A stretch of 64,000 nt of DNA from the NCBI GenBank assembly GCA_965153455.1, contig OZ234493.1, positions 16,916,213 to 16,980,212 of the forward strand. The letters are read 5' to 3'. Source of the DNA: Sphagnum compactum. Lineage: Eukaryota > Bryophyta > Sphagnopsida > Sphagnales. The first letter of the stretch is position 1; each line of letters opens with the position of its first letter. Both the position numbers and the translations under genes were made by a program. Below, piece by piece: positions 11,028-24,690 of the stretch. Below the pieces are notes generated by a model, which saw only the letters and a program-made list of their open reading frames with translations, did no database searches and had not been told where the DNA came from.

Positions 11028-12317
11028 ATGGTAAGTGAACATTTGTGCAAATTTGAATCATTATACAATTGTTATTCGAGGTCAAATATTCATGACACTA
11101 TTAATGCTTTCAAGGACATGGAACCAAAGTTTTGGTGTTTGAGACATACCAGGTTTGACATTAAAGACGTGATGATATGTGAGAAGCATTCACACGTGGT
11201 GATTGGATGATGAACACTTTTCTTGTTGTTGCATTGAGCCACAAAGCCATATAAACATATGCGAGGAGATTGACGGCAATAGCACAACAAAGGAACCAAC
11301 CTTGATAAAAATTTGTAGCAAACTCCTGGATGCAAATTTGAGCCAAGGGTGACTTAGTCCATTGGATTCCTTGCATTTATGCCAGACTAGCGAACATCTT
11401 GGAAGGTGGTTCTGATTAGAGGTTGAGAGAAAGGATCCAAGTGGTCCTTCTAGGATGGTGGATACCATGTGCCATAATTTAGGCTGGTTAAAGTTTTCTG
11501 TGCTACCCGCTCAGAACTTTACTCAGGAATATATTATTGCAGCTGGATGCTTTTCTGTCTTTTCTCTTGTCGTCTTGTGCTTTCACATGGCTCACGATTG
11601 GAAGTCTCTAATAAAGTGATGCAATCCGTGGGTGCGTACTAGACCTGCAACTTCCTGTGACCACTGATTTTTTTGGCTATAAGACAATGGATGCAAGTGA
11701 TGGATTGCGCCGACCATGTGTCAGCAAAGAAAAGTGAGGCCCGTTCCAAGTCCTTTGTCAGAACTTTCCTCTTACCATATAAATCATATCAACTCTTTGC
11801 TTTGTGTAGCTTTTTCTCCCCTCGTTACCTGCTGGGAAACATTGTTCATAATTTCATTTCCCATAAAGTCATGGCACGTGCCCCATGTTGGTGCTTGGCC
11901 CCAAACTGGAGCATGTGTAGGTTTTAGACTTGAAAATCTTCCTGTGACCGGTGCTTTTCAGGCGTTACAGAATTGATGTATTTGGTCATTGTTTGATAAT
12001 GCACAGCCTGTGTCAGGAGATATAATTGGGATTGTTAGAGCTGGAACTAGTGAATTTTTTTGTGGCTGAAATTCGCCATTTTGCTATTAAAAAAAGTCCC
12101 AAGCAACCTAGTCAAGGGAACTTTTTGAAACAAATCCAAAAAACTCAGCACATTTTGAGGACGAAGAGAGTTATGAAATAGCCAAGATTTTATTTTTTTT
12201 GGAGGGTTTGAGTAGAGTTCTAGCTTTCTTCTTTTGAAATCCGCATATTTAGTCAATATGTTCTAGTGGTTTGCCAACATGTAATAAGATTCCTAGAATT
12301 CTACTTCTTTATTTGTC
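11028..12317. other. Conserved block shared by both copies, identity unknown
   Basis: This block is less AT-rich than its surroundings and closely matches 62837-64000. On the plus strand a 60-codon frame from ATG 11028 (CKFESLYNCYSRSN, then KDMEPKFWCLRHTRFD) is preserved in copy B with few changes, and a second frame downstream keeps SKLL and CQTSE in both copies but has a stop in copy A. I do not recognise a family. It could be part of an unrelated decayed gene or the promoter/5' exon area of the TPR-kinase gene read from the other strand. Confidence 0.35.
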
Positions 12318-15300
12318 TTGTAGACAGATCTGACTAAATCCCCTTGTGGGTGATCGCCACTTTTGATGCAACATGAGAAGATTGAAAAAAACAACACTGG
12401 CTGGAATCTCTGAATTGTGTGTCAGCAAAGAGAACTTATTGGCCATTTTTGGTCTTCTCCAAGTAAAGTGGCCCATTTGAGAACTTCCATTGGAATACAT
12501 ACAATATTAAGGCTACAGAAGTGATTTGCTAACGTGTCGGCTGTTTAGTGTTCATCACATGCTCGCTGGTCATGCGTGTAGTGGAGTTGGACATACATTA
12601 GAGAAATCCGTAAATTTACCAGGAGTTTCACAGGGTGTCTCATACCCTATTAAATTTTGCGCCCTGAGTTCCAGTGGTCCATAAAGTCACCTGACTGTGG
12701 ACGGGGCCCAGGTTTTGGAAAAACCGACTGTGGGCGGTTTTGGAAAAAGATGGGGTTGACCACGTGGGTACGCCTTTAACTGGCTTCAAAAGGTGAAGAT
12801 TCCAAGACTGGCTTAAATAGGTGGACAGTTCAAGAAGTTGACAATATCAACTTTTGGATTGGAAAGGTGAGGGGAGTGGAGGGGAGGGTGTCGGGGAGGC
12901 ATTTTAGTGATTTTGACAGTGGGAGAGGGGATTTGGGGGCTGGAGTGACCCATGACTGCATCAGTTCCGTTTGGGATGAACTAGCGTTCATCCCAGTTAT
13001 TGAACCTCCCGCAGTCAGAAACGTTGAGTTAAAAAAGTTTTTTGCTCACCCTCCAACAGTTTTTTTTTTTTCACCTCGTATTACCCCTGCTCACCCAACT
13101 ACCCCATTTATCCACATACCCCACTCATTTTGCAATGGCAAAACCTATATCTCTTCTCAACTAAACTTATAATTCTTGGAAAAACCTATACCTTTTTTTG
13201 ATTAAACTTTTCAAATTATATATAATAAAAAAATTATTTTAATTCTGAAAAGTAGGTTAGATTTTACTTTATGCCTTTATTTAATAAAGGTTCAAATATG
13301 TTTATAACAAAACAAAATCAATATTCACTATTTTTAACATAAAAATATATAATAAATAGATTATAATATATCATATGTATATAAGAAATAAAATACATAA
13401 CATATTATATATAAGTTTTTCTAAACTAAATAGTATTTTATTGTGGGCCTCATTTGGTAAAAATGTAAAACATAATATTCATCCATGAAAATATTATTTT
13501 TTGATCCAATAGTTTTATCATATAAGATCACTTATATTTAATATATGAAAATATTTATTTATTATATAATATATTAATAAAAAAATTTGTGAATAAAATG
13601 AATATAATAGAAGTTACTTATAATTTATAATAATTTATTAATTTCTTTAAGTATTTCTATTTATAATGATATAATCAAATTCATATTAAATATAAAAATT
13701 AAATTGTATTTATTTAATATACATCTTTAAATATATTCTATTTCTTAAATACATTATGTAACATTGAATGGTTTTGAGAATAATGTTATTATATGTTCAT
13801 ACATCATATTTTATGCACTATTTTTATTAAATTTCATAATTAAAATGTACTATGTAATACAAAAAAAATCATATTTTTAATATTTTCTTTCATTTGGACA
13901 AAGTATGAAAAAGACAATGATGGTTAAAGAAAAAAAATGTCTTGTTGAAATGTATTGAAATGCAAGATTTACATGAATTTTTCTTCAATTCAAGTATTGT
14001 TTTAATTATTTTTATAATTTTTGTACATAGATTTTGGAAAAAAATTCAGAATGAAGTTTAAATCATTTCATCTGGACATAATATGATAAAGATATTAGTA
14101 ATTAAAGTTTGCTTTTTGAAAAGTTTTAGTTGCATTTCAATTTAAAATTCAAATGCAAGTAAAAGGTTTAACCCATATGTTTTGTTTTTGAATCTCGTTT
14201 CATAAGCTATATAAAGAACATGTTCTCCCTTCATTACTCACACTAAAATGCATATGCCAATATGGGATGAGTGAAAAAATGCTTGACCTTAAATGAAAAT
14301 TGTGACATGAATGAAATGTTTTTAGGCTATTCATTATGTTTACATTTTCTCTTTCCTACCTATTTGCCTACCTACACAAGTAAATAGGTGCTAGTTTTCT
14401 ACCTACATAGGTAGACGGGTTCAAATCTTCTTAAAACCTTCAATTTTAAAAAAACTGAATGAATGAAATAATTAATATTGGATTATTTGGATTAAAGAAC
14501 TAAAATATTCCCAAAAAAAAGTTGTTCATATGTTAGTGAATTTACTAGTGCATTTACTTCTTCGTATCAACTCATCATTGATCACTAAGCAATTGATGAA
14601 TTTGCTAAGCATTCACTAGAACTAAAATTCACTTAATTCATTACAAAACCTAGTGAATTCATTAGTGGATTTGGACTCTTTATGTACTAGTAACACCATA
14701 CTAGTTCAAACAATTAATGTATAATAATTTAGGGTTAATGAGCAAGCTTTCCCATATTGCATACAATTTCACATATTACATGGGACACAATGACTTTTTG
14801 TTGTGATATATGAGGGTATTGCCCATCCCATAACCTTTCTAGTGAGGGATTTGTCATTTTGATGTAGGTATTGTCTTTTTTCTTGTTCTCATAGTGAAGA
14901 CTTCCTTTAGTGGATATAGGTAATGTAGCATGGGGTTATAGATTCAAGTATTGCCAATGAGTTCATTTTCATAGCAAGGAAGTGTGTTTTTGGATGAAGG
15001 TGATGCAATATCAACACATTTCAAAATATGATGAGAGTATTTGTTTTGTTGGTGTACGCAATGAATAATCACAATTGAATATGTAGGAATTACATTCACC
15101 CATACTTCAAATTTGTATTGGACATTGACAGTGTAGGTATTGTAGATTTTGGACTTTCTAGTAACCCTAACCTAAGTGATGGAGGGGTCCATATTTGTAA
15201 TACCCGCATATTAAAACCTTTGGGTAGAACCAAGCTAATAGGATGCAATTTTGGCGTCCTTGGTTTTGATGTTCATAAGTCTCATACATTAAGTTAATGT

Positions 15301-16559
15301 TGAAAATATATGTTGTATCTATGTGAAGCCCTTTTTAATATGTTAATTTAGCATCTAATTAAAATCAAAAGTAATCCAAAATACCTTTCAACACTTTTTA
15401 AAGCCCATAACCAATGCTTTTCAACAAAACGAAATAGTGTAAAAACATTGTTTAAGCAGCATTGTTTAACACTACCTCAACACATTTCATCCAATCATGT
15501 GCTGCCACATCATCTTTTCAAGACTAGTCATAGTGATTCAAGAGGTTGTCGTTGGCTCCTATTAGCTTGTTTTTACCCCTTTACATAAATGAAATGTAAT
15601 TGGTAGTAAAAATTATATGGGAATTGCATGGACTTGGTTTTTCTGCATTTCAATTCCAAAGGGGCCCCAATTTTATTATGAGGGTATTGCAAAATTTGGG
15701 TCCATTTTCATTCAAGTTCCACCATAGTATGATTGGTCCATTATATGCAATACCTTCATTTTTCATTTTTTACGTTGTGATGAGAAATATTTAAAAGAAG
15801 AAATGAAATAAAACTATGTAATATTCGCATCTAAGGCATAGAATGTTTACTAGATTTTTTCATGCTTCACATAATACCTAAATGTTGGGCATAAAATATG
15901 CATATTTAATGATAAATAAAAATTAACGAAGAAAATTTTGAATTTTTTTAAAAATTAAAAATTAAAAATTCATTATGAAGAAGAAATAGAAAAAAAAAAT
16001 CATTTAGAACAAGAAAAAAAATAAAGAAAATTCTAGAATAAAAAATAAAAGTACAAGAAATTTTTTTTACATCTAAAAGAAGCCAAAAGAAAATTCAAAT
16101 TTTATTTTTTCATTTCAATCACAAATGGCATTGTTTTTATGTGGATATTACATGTTGGTATTAAATTTTCAACTATTATTAGTATTTGCCATAATAAACA
16201 ATATATGTGTGTTACCCATACAATAGGTGTTAGTTTTGGGAACTCCAAACCATTATAAACATGGTGTTAAAACTTAAAGTTGACACGAGTATTGTAATGC
16301 CCAAAACCTCAACCCTCAACCTTTATATGAAAATTCAACCCTTTTTTAAAAACCATATGTTTTACATTAATTTTCTTATGATTTAAGTGATTGAATTAAA
16401 TAATCATTGAAAATACAATTTTTTTTCTTACCTCCTTAATTATTTGTTCTAACTAAAATCAACATTATTTTGTATGTCCTTGATTGATTTTTATAAAAAA
16501 ATGCATTGAAGTTCATTTTACACCTTGTGGATTCCATTATTATTTTTTCCCTCTAGAAA
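12318..16559. other. Long AT-rich tract without recognisable genes
   Basis: The first kilobase is moderately GC-rich (purine-rich around 12860-12960) with a 101-codon frame at 12867-13172 that looks like nothing known. From about 13200 to 16500 the sequence is strongly AT-rich with only chance frames, including 15600-15794. No RNA gene, transposon terminus or duplication recognised. Confidence 0.55.
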
Positions 16560-17372
16560 AGTAAAGGTTTAACTATGAAATAAAAAGGTTTACCCAAAAT
16601 ATAAAAAGGTTTTGTTGAAAGGTCGAAGTTTAGCCAAACAAATATATAGGTTTTGCCAATAGTTAAAAATTTAGCCAAGAAGAAATATAAGTTTTACTAA
16701 GAGAGAAAAAAATGGCCAAAAAGAAATATAAATGTTGGCAAGAGTTAGAAGTTTTGCCAAAAATTAAAAGTTTAGCAAAGAATAGAAATAGGTTTTGCCA
16801 AAAGAGAAAAGTTTAACCAAAGGATATAAGTTTTACTAAAAGAAAAGTTTAACCAAGAAGAGATATAGGTTTTGCCAAGAGATAAATTTTTTTACCAAAA
16901 GATAAAAATTAACCAAGAAGGGATATAGGTTTATGCAAAGAGAGAAAATTTTAGCCAAAAATATATATAAGTTTTGCCAAGAGATAAAAGTTTAGCTAAG
17001 AAAAAATATAGGTTTTGCCAAAAGAAAAAAAATAAACCAAGAATAGATATAATTTTTGCCAAAAAGAAAAAGTTTAACTGAAGAAAATATATAGTTTTGC
17101 CAATAGAGAAAAGTTTAGCCAAAAAAGGTACAGGTTTTGCCAATAGAAAAAAGTTTAACCAAAAAGAAATATAAGTTTTATCAAGAGAAAAAAAATTAGC
17201 CAAGAAAATATATAAGTTTTGCCAAGAGATAAAAATTTTGCCAAGAAAAAATTTAATTTTTGCCAAGAAAGAAAAGTTTACCGAAAAAAAGATATAAGTT
17301 TTGCTAAAAGATAGAAGTCTAGCCAAGAATAGATATAGGTTTAGCCAAGAAAAGATATAGGTTTTGCTAGGA
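16560..17372. repeat. Minisatellite, about 42-bp degenerate units
   Basis: About 18-20 units of the form 'aggttttgccaagaga', 'aaaagtttagccaagaa', 'agatat'. The word 'gttttgcca' recurs at roughly 41-43 bp intervals (for example near 16971, 17012, 17054, 17092, 17132). A 131-codon minus-strand frame at 16931-17326 is only the translation of the repeat. Confidence 0.85.
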
Positions 17373-17683
17373 AAATATAGAAAGGGTAGGTAAGCGATTG
17401 GTTGTTAGTTGGTTCAGTTTAGGGTTTAGGCTAAGAGGTAGGTCAGTAGAGTAGGTAGGTTAGCAGGGTAACTAGGTGGGAGGGAGTATGGAGGGTTACG
17501 GTTGGGAAAAATTTGGCCCCAAAAAACAAAGGTCAACAGGCAAAAACATGGATTGTTTTAAAATGTTGGTTAATGTTGGGTGAAGAGGCGGATAAAAACA
17601 CAGCCCATCCTGTGGATAGAACGGCCAACTGGTGCAGTCATGGAGGTTGGTTCACTCTGGTCGGATTTGGGTGGGGTTTTTTT
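17373..17683. other. Spacer before the hAT element
   Basis: Begins with short 'gtaggtt / ttaggttt' repeats, then moderately GC-rich DNA. No gene seen. Confidence 0.5.
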
Positions 17684-18107
17684 TAATGTTAGGTGATTCT
17701 CACCCGTCGGTTGAAAATCGGAGCCGGTTTTCCATCCGGTTCTCAATGAGAATCGGCAGTGAAAATTGCCATGAGAACCTACATGGCAGTTCTCATTCGA
17801 AATGAAATCCGCCTAGTGAGAACCGCCCATGGGCATTAAATCTGAAAACCGGACCAGTTTTCATGGTTTTAAAAAAAAAGTAAATAATAAGTAATATTAT
17901 TAAATAGTGAGTGAGAAATAAAAGTAATAGTAAAATAATTAGTAAATAAATAAATAAAAGTAGTAGTAATAGTAAAATAGTGAATAATAAATAATAGTAA
18001 GTAAAAAGTAAGAGTAATTTTTTTAAAAATTAAACTTACCGTTTATGAAAGTAAAAAATAAAAAGTCAAAGTTAAAAAAACTAAACTTATTATTTATGAA
18101 CGCAACT

Positions 18108-18163
18108 GTCACATTAGGGTTAGGAGTTAGGGGTTAGGACTCCAACCCTAACCCTAATGTGAC
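18108..18163. repeat. 56-nt inverted repeat with telomere-like TTAGGG words
   Basis: The outer 16 bases, from gtcacattagg onward, pair perfectly with the last 16 bases ending cctaatgtgac. An inner ggagt/actcc stem follows. It lies in the 5' non-coding part of the hAT element and may be a subterminal hairpin. Confidence 0.6.
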
Positions 18164-19801
18164 GGTGGCCACGCTTTGGGGTTATAATTTAAGTTTAATT
18201 ATAAAAAAAGTCCAAACTCCCTATTGAGTCACCTTTGCTCCTACTCATTATTACACATCCAAATCTTTGTTTTCTTCTATCATCAAGCACTCTTGTTCCA
18301 TTTAGATTTTAAAAACTTCTTAATTGGTTTATGTTTTGTGTTATTCTTGGTTCTAGTCTTGGTTTTTAGTTGTGTTTTGCAAGGTTTGTAATTTGTAATT
18401 TCTAAGTTTTCTTTTTTTTTTTCTTCTAATTTTTTTTTTAGGGTTTTGGCTTGCTCCCTCCCCCCTCTTTGCTTTTGTAGGTAATCTTTGGAGCTACAAG
18501 TAGCAAGCAAAAGTCAATAAACAAAGTAAGTTATTTTTAATTTCATTTTTTATTTGATCATTTATAAAGTTTTTTATTTTTAGCCTCTCAATTTTTTGTA
18601 CAATGCAATAGGGATAAACTAGCCCATCACCAAACATAGGTCGGTAACCAAACATTTGTTTAGATTTTCTTCATTTTTGCTTCATTTTGAGTGATTCAAA
18701 ATGTTATGGGAGCGCAACCTGAAGCTCTATAAATCATCTAAATCATCTCTAAAGTGTAAATGAAAAGGAATAATGAAAAATAACAAGAAGAAAAATAAGT
18801 TTTTCAATCTATAAAACACATTTTTCTTTTGTTTTGACCCTGATTACTTTCAAAGTTCATAACTTTCTCATTTTTTGTTCATTTTAAACGATTTAAAGTA
18901 CTACAAAAATGTCACCTTAAGTTCTACTAATCGTCTTTGAACTTTAGTAACAACAAGCAATATACAAAGAAATTTTTGGGTTTTCAAGAGCCAACTTTGT
19001 AATGTTTTGTGGTCTGTTTTATTGAGTTCTTGACCCCCTACTTTGGGGGGTAGTAACTTTCTCATTTCTAATATGTTTTTGACAATTTTTAATGCCTCAA
19101 TTGCACCAAAAGGAGGGGTTCAAGTTTGTTTGCACACCATAAACAAATGAGCCCTTCCCTAAGTGTTGTTTGAATTCGAATAACACCAAGTGCTTAAGTG
19201 TACTATGACACGCCTCTCTCTACCCTTGCAATTTATTTTTGTTTTGATTTTGTAGGAAAGGGAAAGAAGACAAGAAATTGTTTCTAAAAGTTGTAAGTTC
19301 TATTTCTTTAAATTTTTTCCTTATAATTAGAATTAATCCATTAAGTTATTTTCCTCTTTTTTTTGTTTGATCTTATTCTTTTTAAACATTCCTTTCCATT
19401 TGATTTGAAATTTTGTAGATAGTTTGTTTTATTAATTTGTTTGAACTTATTTTTAACATTCCATTTATTTTATTTGCAAGTTAGCCTTGAATATTGTTGG
19501 AAGGAGATTAGTGTTTGTTTGAAGGGGCAATAATAGTTTCCATTCAGTTTTTATTCTTTGCATTAAGCTTAAAAGTGAGTTATTGTTGTTATCTTTGCAA
19601 ATGTTCTCTCCCCTTGACCCTTGATTTATCTTTTTACCTTTGCCTTTTTGATCATTAATTTTATAATTTGCAAATAGAAAACATATATAAAATTTTATAG
19701 AAACCTTTTGATTTAAAGGAAATAACTTGTAGTATTTTAGATTTTGGTTGTTGGAAGTTGAAATTTTGCATTACTTGTTGTTTTTTTTGACATTACTTCT
19801 A

Positions 19802-22241
19802 ATGGAACAATCAAGTGCAAGTGAAAATACTAAAAAGAAAATTAAGATTGAACCTTTTAAAAATGAAGAATTGATGGATGATATACATGTAACAAAAACA
19901 TCAGTTGAGAATTTGAGGTTGGAAACTTAAGCAAGCAAGGCTTCTAAAAATAATGATGGAAGATTCATCTTAAACTTACAAAAATTTCATGTTCAAAGAT
20001 TGTTCTAGAAGCCTAAAGGGAGAAATGCCATTTGTTGGGCTTTCTATGCAATTAATGATAATAAACCAATGGATGGCAAAATTATTTACATATCGTGAGA
20101 TGTCATTTGTGTTACAAAAGACATGTGTTATTTAATCCAAGAACAAAATTAAGGAAGGGACTAATTTCATATTATAAGATTAATGGGATATCAACTTTAA
20201 AAAAACATGTGGATGCAGAACATGGTCTACTTGCAAAAAAACCTGATGAGGAAATGAATAGTTCAGTGAGAACTCAAGTTGAAAGAAAATTAGTTAAAAA
20301 GAGGTAAAATGTATTTTCATCTAAAATTTCTAAATTTTTTTTGCAAAACTTCCTTACGAGAAAGATGGAGTGTAGTAGAAACAAATTTTGAAAATCTAAC
20401 CTTGCTGATTGTTAAGATTCATTTGTCTATACATTTTTTGGAGAGTCCGCAATTGAAGCAATTTGCTTTGCAATTGAATCCTCACATTGTCTTTCTTTCC
20501 AGAAAAAAACATTTTCATGGTGTGGTTTAGAAAACAAAAAATGTTAATGTTTTACTATAACTTTTTTAATGTATGTCAAGTACTACATGTTTTGATTTAT
20601 GGATGTCAAAAGGTGCTTATGACATTTTTTCCATGGTCATTAACTTTCTAGATGAAAATTGGCAACCTAAGAAGGTGATAATTAGTTTTTTTGAAACAAT
20701 AGAAACAACAAGTCAAGCCTTAGCTAGAAATTTGAGAGAGCTCTTGGATTCATATGGGTTAAACAAAAAGATCATTGCTTATGTTAAAGATGAAGGGGTA
20801 GACTTAAACTTTATGACCACAATTTTCAAATTAATTATTAATCATGAGGTTTTGGGATTAGAAGAAAGTTTCAATGGCACTTGTTTTGGTCATGCATTTT
20901 CCAAAACCTATCAATATGCTATTACTGAAGAGAGGGTATTCAAAAATCTTAAGTATGTCTCAATCAAGTTTGTGTAGTTTAATATCCATAAATGTTTAAC
21001 ATGGCCAAAAAAATCTAGAAATGGAAGACAAGAATGGACAAAAACTTATATTGAGTCTAGATTTCAACTAAGGAAATTAAATACACCGGTTAAGACAAGG
21101 TAAATGTTTCTTTGTTCATATTTTTATGTTGAGTTCTTTGTATTTTTGAAAAAATATTTTTTTCTAATTTTTTTATTAATTGTCTGAAATTTTTTATAGG
21201 TTTGTAAGCAGGGTAATATTATTCCAGGACGTGTTTTTTTTTGTGTGGAGCTATTATCATGTGTTACAACAAACAAACTAATGAACTCGAGTGTTTGGCC
21301 ATGTTCCTCCTCCTATTACATGGTTCATTTGTTAAACAATAGTTGATTGTTTGAATGTTGTTGTCTTTGCTTACATCTTGAACCAATCTACTAAACATTG
21401 GTTATTATCAGATGCCTTAAATTTTGCCATACTATGAGTTTTAAAGCCAAGGATGAAATGCATTTGAGACTTTCTTTTGAGTCCCTCATGGATGATGACA
21501 CTAAACTCTCTTTAGAGTTGACAACTATTGCCTCTAACGTTAAATCATAATTGTTTAGGGTTTTAGATTCTTTTGATTCATTAATCTTGAAGACATATGA
21601 AGAGAAGAAAACACACAACATGTTTTTGATGCTTGACCCTAGGTTCAAGAATCTTCATTTGTTTCTTCATATGTTGGTAAAAAACAAGGAATGTTTATTG
21701 TGGAGTAGTATGATAGGAGAATGTTGTATCCCATGTTGGTCAAATCATACAATCACTTACATCCTATTGGAGATGTTGATTCTACTTTTACAAATCAAGA
21801 TGTTGATAAGGACTATGGACTAGATGTTTTCCAAATGACTAGTAATAACATTGAAACTGTAAAGGAAATTATAACAAGGGAGTTATTGGATTTCAAGAGG
21901 TTTCATGTGGATGTGAAAGATATAAAAAAAACCCTCTCCAATGGTGGGAGAAACATGAGTCTAAATTCCCTACAATTGGCTTTCTTGCAAAACAAATATA
22001 AAAAATTACAGGTTTCCAAATTGAGATTAAACACATTTTTTCTTTTGTTGTAATTTTGACAAGCCTTAGGAGATGTTAGTTACAATCCGAAATTTTATAC
22101 AAATTAATTTTTGTTAGTCAAAATTTGCCCAATGATCCTAAGGTAGGATGTAATATGCCATTAACCTTGGTGGAGTTCATACAGAAGGATGAAATTGTAG
22201 AGGAGGAGTTGGAGGAATTTGAAAGGGAATTTGAAAAGTAG
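19802..22241 (+). pseudogene. hAT transposase, broken
   Basis: Pieces in order: an N-terminal basic region after ATG 19802; a BED-type zinc finger near 20095-20260 (CHLC, then LKKHVDAEH); the catalytic-core start FDLWMSKGAYDIFSMV at 20585-20632 with LDENWQPKKVI; a 100-nt intron with good GT...AG sites (21100-21199); and the C-terminal dimerisation block with NPLQWWEKHESKFP near 21931-21972 and a Glu-rich tail ending in TAG at 22239. Several in-frame stops and frame changes separate the pieces, so it cannot encode a full transposase. Confidence 0.75.
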
Positions 22242-22616
22242 AAATTGAAAATATGAAATTTTTATATTAAAAATTTATTTTCCATCATTTATTAATTTAT
22301 TTAGTTCATCATTTATTATGATTATAAGCAAAGAAACACAAAAAACCCCAAAACAAAGTAAAATATAAAAAACCAAAAACCTTCATTGATAACCAATTTG
22401 TGAGAACTATTTTTGAAAATTGGCAATTTGAAATTTTGTGAAACCCACCAACCCCAAAAACCACCTAACCAATTTTATTTTTTTAATTTTGAAAATTGGG
22501 GTGGTTTTCAAAATGGGAAATTTAAATAAAAGAAAAAGAATCGATGTGGTTCTTGAAACCTACCCCACAAACTGAAACGATAGTTCTCACAAAAAAATCA
22601 AAACCGCCCAACATTA

Positions 22617-24079
22617 GTGTTTTCTTTCCTAAAGGCTGGGTGGGCTAAAGGTTTAGGAGGGTCATGATTTTTTTTAATTCATTTATTGGGGGGGGGGGTG
22701 GATTGTTCTAGGGGCCTTAATAAATGGAGGTAAGGAAAGATTTGTTTTTCTTCCAGAGTGGGTAAGCTCGATCCTTTAAATTATTTTTTTGGTTGTTGGA
22801 GGTGTGGGGGATACTTGGATTTATCCCAAGTTTTGTATTTTTAAAAATTGGGTGTGGGTTCATGTTCTAGGGTTAGGGTCTATGGGATTGGGGGAGGTTT
22901 TCATTTAATGCCCTTGATGTTATATAAATGGGAGGGGTTCCATTTTAACATGTTTTTTCCAATCTCATTTCACTTGAAAGTTCCAAGTCTTCCATTTCAT
23001 TTGGGAGTGTCAAGTTATTTGCATTTTTTTTAGGGTTACTGGGAGTCCCATTTCATTTTTCTTTTTGAAGGTTTGTTCCACTTGTCATCTGCGGAATTTA
23101 TTTTACCACATCTTGACTCAAGTTCCTTCAATAGTGATGAAGAGTTGCTCAAGGAAATTGTGGCAAATGATTAGATTGTGCTACAAGTGGCAATTGCTTG
23201 TGGTGACACTTGAAAATATTTCATTTCAACAAAGCGAGATGAAAAAAGTGGACAATTGGTCAAAGGTGAACTCATCCTTGGGTGGTACCACTAGAAACCA
23301 CCTCAAGGAATGGTTAAGGAACCAATTCATTTTTCTAGGCCTTTTTTTCTTAAATGTTTTCATAATTATAAATTATTATTTTTTCATGTTTATCAATTGC
23401 ATGTTTTAATATATGGCTTGAAGTTTATTTGGGAATTTCAAAATTTGGAAAATTTTAAAATTTTATATTCCTAATTAAAATGGCCCCTTAAAAAATCAAT
23501 GGACTCAACTTTGGAAATTCATAACTAAATCATATTTAACCAATTTATTGCCAAATAAAAACCTAAAAATATAATTACTTCCAAATTAACTTTTTAAAAA
23601 ATCATTAAAAGAATCATGAATCATATTCCAAATTTGTGTTCCTAACCAAAAAGTTCAAGGAAATAAAGAAGTGTTACGTTCCTAAAACTTTTTTTTAATG
23701 CAATGATTAGGAACATCAAAATACACAATATTCTTGATATGATTGAAATTTCAAAATCTATGGAACCTAATAAATGTATTCAAAAAAACTTATGAAAATG
23801 TTCATTTAAGTGTTTCCTATGATTTTGCAAAGTTCAATGGTTCCAAGAAAATCAAGGTGAGATGTTCCTAATGGTACCACCCAAGGATAGGACTGCCCAA
23901 CCTTGATATAGATGTGTGGGACATCCCAGTGACCATGTGGGATACACCAAGTTTTTTTAAATCTCTCACCAACTTCACTCTTGGAGAATTTGAAAAATTG
24001 GCACAACTTGTGGTCCCAACCATTACTAGTCATGCAAGGTCCACATGGGAATCACATTGCACTTCTAGGTGACCATCCA
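22617..24079. other. Anonymous spacer
   Basis: Contains a poly-G run near 22689 and moderately G-rich DNA to about 23060, then AT-rich DNA. A 114-codon frame at 23065-23409 has no recognisable motif. No gene supported. Confidence 0.5.
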
Positions 24080-24690
24080 AGTTGGCCTCGGAACAATGTT
24101 TGTTTAGTTTCATCTTGTTCATGAAACATGATGTGATTAAATATGATGTCTTCATGTGGAATTAGAACAAGAATGCAATAAATGATGATGGCATATTTAT
24201 TGCATCTTGCATCAAATATGTCATTGTCGACAATATTCAATGGCCCACTATTGAACAATGACAAGTTTTAGTGACACAATTTCCATAATTTTAGGGCTAC
24301 ATTGGATTTATTGATGGGACCCTCATCAAAATCTATAAGCCTTGAACAATATGTCCCACCATAAGCAACTTCATGGGCGAAAAAAAAAATATTGCATGTA
24401 CAACATGGTTATGGTGGACCACCATGGGTTGTTCATATATTTGGACCTCAAGTACCCAAGGTCATACCATGACATTAGTATCTTTTGCCAATCGAACATC
24501 CACAATTTATGGTGTTAATTTTGTCCACATAGATTAATATTTTCAATACTTATTGGGTGACCCTAGTTATTTGGGCAAAGGAATGTTTGTGATGTGTTAC
24601 ATTGGGAGGCTTGAGTTGGCACCTAGAGTTCATATGGATGTTATTGAGGTGTACAACAAGATGCATCAGGGGTGACATCTCATTCTAATT
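24080..24690 (+). pseudogene. PIF/Harbinger transposase fragment, N-terminal and catalytic part
   Basis: Translated in shifting frames the stretch gives NIQWPTIEQ, GYIGFIDGTLIKI (first catalytic Asp) at about 24295-24335, VMVDHHGLFIYLDLKYP and SYHDISIF at about 24405-24485, and YLLGDPSYLGKGMFVM at about 24549-24600, then YNKMHQG. This is the typical Harbinger DDE nuclease order. Stops and frameshifts are numerous. The C-terminal part continues at 26530 after an interruption. Confidence 0.7.

Larger units (their letters stand above)
1..12317. repeat. Large direct duplication, copy A
   Basis: The whole stretch aligns collinearly with 50753-64000. Position 1 matches about 50753, the kinase stop at 4187 matches 54649, and the end near 12317 matches the last base of the window. 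Divergence is about 5% in the kinase exon by eye count and higher in the spacers. The main length differences are a 324-bp insertion and two extra 46-bp units in copy A, and about ten extra TPR units in copy B. The left border lies outside the window. The divergence argues against an assembly duplicate. Confidence 0.93.
17684..22616 (+). mobile_element. Decayed hAT-family DNA transposon
   Basis: The interior holds a recognisable hAT transposase pseudogene (19802-22241). Candidate ends are TAATGTTAGGTGATT at 17684 and, on the other strand, TAATGTTGGGCGGTT ending at 22616 (about 14 of 20 terminal bases agree). Outside them lie GTTTTTTT and GTGTTTTC, which agree at 6 of 8 positions, as expected for an old 8-bp hAT target duplication. 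The borders are tentative; the internal protein similarity is solid. Confidence 0.6.

Noticed and set aside
16931-17326. 131-codon minus-strand frame rich in Phe and Leu
   Set aside because: It is the translation of the 42-bp minisatellite; the hydrophobic pattern follows the repeat.
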